Shown: piece after piece, positions 62,210-64,000 of the stretch | How positions within the stretch are numbered: the stretch's first letter is position 1 | Layout of the letters: each line of letters begins with the position of its first letter | Source of the DNA: Neobacillus sp. Marseille-Q6967 | GTDB lineage: Bacteria > Bacillota > Bacilli > Bacillales > Cytobacillaceae | NCBI RefSeq assembly: GCF_946151075.1 | Contig: NZ_OX267715.1 | Coordinates: 1,217,881 to 1,281,880, forward strand | Direction of reading: 5' to 3' | DNA: 64,000 bases | Program-made: the position numbers and the translations under genes | Notes under the pieces: generated by a model | Seen by the model: only the letters and a program-made list of their open reading frames with translations | Database searches by the model: none | Told to the model about the DNA's origin: nothing

Positions 62210-63340
62210 TTATTCTACACCTGGGAACCAGCCAGGACTGTGAATAATCGCCTGCCATAATGGATCGGGAACGACAAGTTCTTCCTGTTTAGATTTATCA
62301 ATTTTCGTTACAATTTCCGATTCTCTGCCTTCTGCTACCTTCTGTACCCAATCCGGGTCGATAATTATTTCTCGTCCCAAGGCTATTAACGGGATACCTG
62401 ATTTTTCAAATGCATTTAATACATTATCTGGTGTATACAGGGAACCAACACCAATAACCGGTACTTTGGCGCCCACTCGTTCCTGAATAATTTCCATCCT
62501 TGAGCGTGTATCGTCCACACCTCTTCTGGGAAGTGCCCAAAAGTCATTTAGGGAAACATGGAGATAATCAAGATTTTTTTCAGCGAGTTTATCAATTAAT
62601 ACCAATGTATCTGCCATTGTAATACCAGGGGTTTCCGGCTCTTCAGGAGAAAAACGGTAGCCCACAATAAACGGGTCGTTTGTATTTTCAGAAACCACTC
62701 TTTTAACTTCATCGACAATCGCCAACGGGAACGTTAGACGCTTTTCGACACTCCCGCCCCATCGGTCTTCACGGCGATTGGAATGGGGTGAAAAGAATTG
62801 CTGTATTAAATAACCATTCGCACCATGAATCTCAACACCATCATATCCTGCCTCTATGGCACGTCTAGTTACTTCCCCAAAGGCACGAATAATCATCTGA
62901 ATTTCTTCATCAGATAATTCTCTCGGTACAGGCTTCCCTTCTCCTTCTGCCGGGATAGCACTCGCACTTACTACATCACCATTTGGGGCTAACTGTGGGG
63001 GTACTTGTCTCCCGCCATGAAAAATTTGCAAAATGGCCTTAGCACCTTGTTCCTTTATGCTTGTGGCTAGTTTTCGTAAGCTAGGAATCATCTCGTCAGA
63101 ATCTGCTCCAAATTCACCATGGAAACCTTTTCCGTTAGCAGTAACATATGTACAAGCAGTAATCACCATACCAACTCCGCCTGAACGTCTTGCATAATAT
63201 TTAACCTCTGCATCGGTAACCGTACCATCCGGATTAGATGAGAAATTAGTCATTGGTGCCATGACAATTTTGTTCTTTAATTGAATTCCATTCGGAAAGG
63301 TAAAAGACTCCAATAATGGTGCATATTTTGAATTCACCAT
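62210..63340 (-). CDS. NADH:flavin oxidoreductase, old yellow enzyme family (YqiG-like)
   Basis: 376 residues, matching YqiG in length. NKIVMAPMTNFSSNPDGTVT, YDGVEIHGANGYLIQQFFSP, HSNRREDRWGGSVEKR and VGSLYTPDNVLNAFEKSGI are OYE signatures; FMN binds in the TIM barrel. It reduces activated C=C bonds. ATG at 63340 follows AAAGGGGGTTTT; the ORF could extend upstream but crosses a terminator and lacks a ribosome site. Confidence 0.92.
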   Translation of the reverse strand: MVNSKYAPLLESFTFPNGIQLKNKIVMAPMTNFSSNPDGTVTDAEVKYYARRSGGVGMVITACTYVTANGKGFHGEFGADSDEMIPSLRKLATSIKEQGAKAILQIFHGGRQVPPQLAPNGDVVSASAIPAEGEGKPVPRELSDEEIQMIIRAFGEVTRRAIEAGYDGVEIHGANGYLIQQFFSPHSNRREDRWGGSVEKRLTFPLAIVDEVKRVVSENTNDPFIVGYRFSPEEPETPGITMADTLVLIDKLAEKNLDYLHVSLNDFWALPRRGVDDTRSRMEIIQERVGAKVPVIGVGSLYTPDNVLNAFEKSGIPLIALGREIIIDPDWVQKVAEGRESEIVTKIDKSKQEELVVPDPLWQAIIHSPGWFPGVE

Positions 63341-63423
63341 AAAACCCCCTTTGTAAATTTCCCTTTTAATTTTCCCCTTATAAAGTAAATAAAAAATGGT
63401 AAAGTTTTGATGTGTTTTCACAT

Positions 63424-63453
63424 AAAAAAAACCTCCATAGCCGTATTGGAGGT
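63424..63453 (-). terminator. Terminator downstream of the Cys/Gly-tailed peptide gene
   Basis: ACCTCCA / TGGAGGT with a 9-base loop and seven Ts on the minus strand. It ends the transcript of the peptide gene at 63603-63776. Confidence 0.8.
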
Positions 63454-63602
63454 CTGATTTACGCTGTTTTTTCGTATGATTCACTACTAAATCTAAGAAT
63501 CACAATCCTGAACTAAAAAGAGCACAACCTGTTTTTATGGGAACGGGTGTGACCTTCCCGCCGTAATGTTCTCGACTAGATTGTGCATCAAAACCTAATT
63601 CT

Positions 63603-63776
63603 TTATAACCCTCCACAGGTAGAACTAGTCATGTTTTGTTCAGCTTTTGTATCGGAATTATTCGCATCAATGACAACTGATTCTAATCCATAACCTGTTG
63701 GACTAATTTCTAATACTTCTTTCTTATCTTTATTTGTTAATTTAAAATTTTGGTTATCCGTATTTAGATTTGTCAT
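63603..63776 (-). CDS. Small peptide with Ser/Thr/Cys/Gly tail, unknown
   Basis: 57 residues. MTNLNTDNQNFKLTNKDKKE, then VLEISPTGYGLESVVIDANN, ending NMTSSTCGGL. ATG at 63776 has AAGAGGTG 6 bases upstream. The hydrophilic lead and short tail of Thr, Ser, Cys and Gly are what one sees in modified-peptide precursors, but no modifying or export genes are in view. It could instead be a small spore-related protein, since a coat gene starts next to it on the other strand. Unknown. Confidence 0.6.
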   Translation of the reverse strand: MTNLNTDNQNFKLTNKDKKEVLEISPTGYGLESVVIDANNSDTKAEQNMTSSTCGGL

Positions 63777-63946
63777 ATTAAACACCTCTTATTTTAATGT
63801 AAATAATATACTTGAGTTTAGTTTGTGTTTACATGACCTAACTGATTCCTTTTAAAAAAACCACTTATTCCCTTCGTTTATTTGGTGACTTCGGGTAAAA
63901 ATATCATTTGTGTGGCTCACACACTAACTGCATAGGAGGAATAATG

Positions 63947-64000
63947 ATGAACACACAATATATGGCACCTCATGAAACATATGAATTACACGAGTTATTG
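63947..64000 (+). CDS. CotF-like spore coat protein, 5' end only
   Basis: The first 18 codons before the window ends: MNTQYMAPHETYELHELL. The APHETxELHE opening is characteristic of CotF-family coat proteins. GGAGG at 63935-63939 is 7 bases upstream of this ATG; the ATG at 63944 is too close. The rest lies outside the window. Confidence 0.6.
   Translation, partial: MNTQYMAPHETYELHELL

Overview
The window looks like a low-GC, endospore-forming Bacillaceae chromosome (Bacillus/Neobacillus type). It holds two complete gerA-type germinant receptor operons, a SpoVAF-like gene, a CotH/CotB spore-coat cluster, a T-box leader and TreR/CcpA-type sites. Shine-Dalgarno sequences are strong, and GTG and TTG starts occur. 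I saw no rRNA, tRNA, prophage, transposase gene or CRISPR array.

Layout. 1-2.0 kb: two related Cys-tailed small proteins, then a wrecked arsenic-resistance operon (acr3, arsC and hesB-like remnants, minus strand) split by a 52-bp tandem repeat array. 2.1-6.3 kb: SulP transporter, then ribA-ribD-HAD phosphatase. 6.4-10.5 kb: first ger operon (A-B-C-small D). 10.6-17.7 kb: YebC/YeeI regulator, degenerate ParA-like protein, D-serine dehydratase, a fold-back repeat, amine oxidase plus MscS channel, ArsB-like transporter. 17.9-23 kb: spore-coat locus with a Gly-Ser-Lys repeat protein divergent from the CotH kinase and three CotB-like proteins. 23.1-24.9 kb: LysM-M14 peptidase and a DCC thiol oxidoreductase. 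25.1-29.5 kb: a candidate small RNA and the trehalose operon treP-treA-treR with its operators. 29.6-42 kb: mixed metabolic and transport genes (homospermidine-synthase-like protein, RraA-like aldolase, cytochrome c, Ktr channel, acyl-CoA ligase, esterase, EamA exporter, flavin reductase, azoreductase, amidohydrolase). 42.1-43.8 kb: ilvA with an Ile-type T-box leader.

43.9-51.2 kb is a sulfur locus: a YitT-family membrane protein, an operon on the minus strand (phosphosulfolactate synthase, histidine phosphatase, PAPS/APS reductase, ATP sulfurylase, APS kinase), a divergent MFS transporter and a TauE/SafE exporter. It resembles the B. subtilis yisZ-yitABCDEG region linked to spore sulfolactate, but the expected ComB-type phosphatase is absent and a histidine phosphatase sits in its place. 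51.3-57.3 kb: second ger operon (A-C-D-B), a YqhV-like protein and the SpoVAF-like gene. 57.5-64 kb: acetoacetate-CoA ligase, DUF1801, gamma carbonic anhydrase, several small proteins, an OYE-family oxidoreductase, a Cys/Gly-tailed peptide and the start of a CotF-like coat gene.

The main themes are sporulation and germination: coat assembly and phosphorylation, cortex peptide cleavage, receptors and spore sulfolactate. The best candidates for something undescribed are the GSK-repeat/CotH pair, the histidine phosphatase in the sulfolactate operon, the ribA-ribD-HAD mini-operon, and the candidate small RNA upstream of treP.
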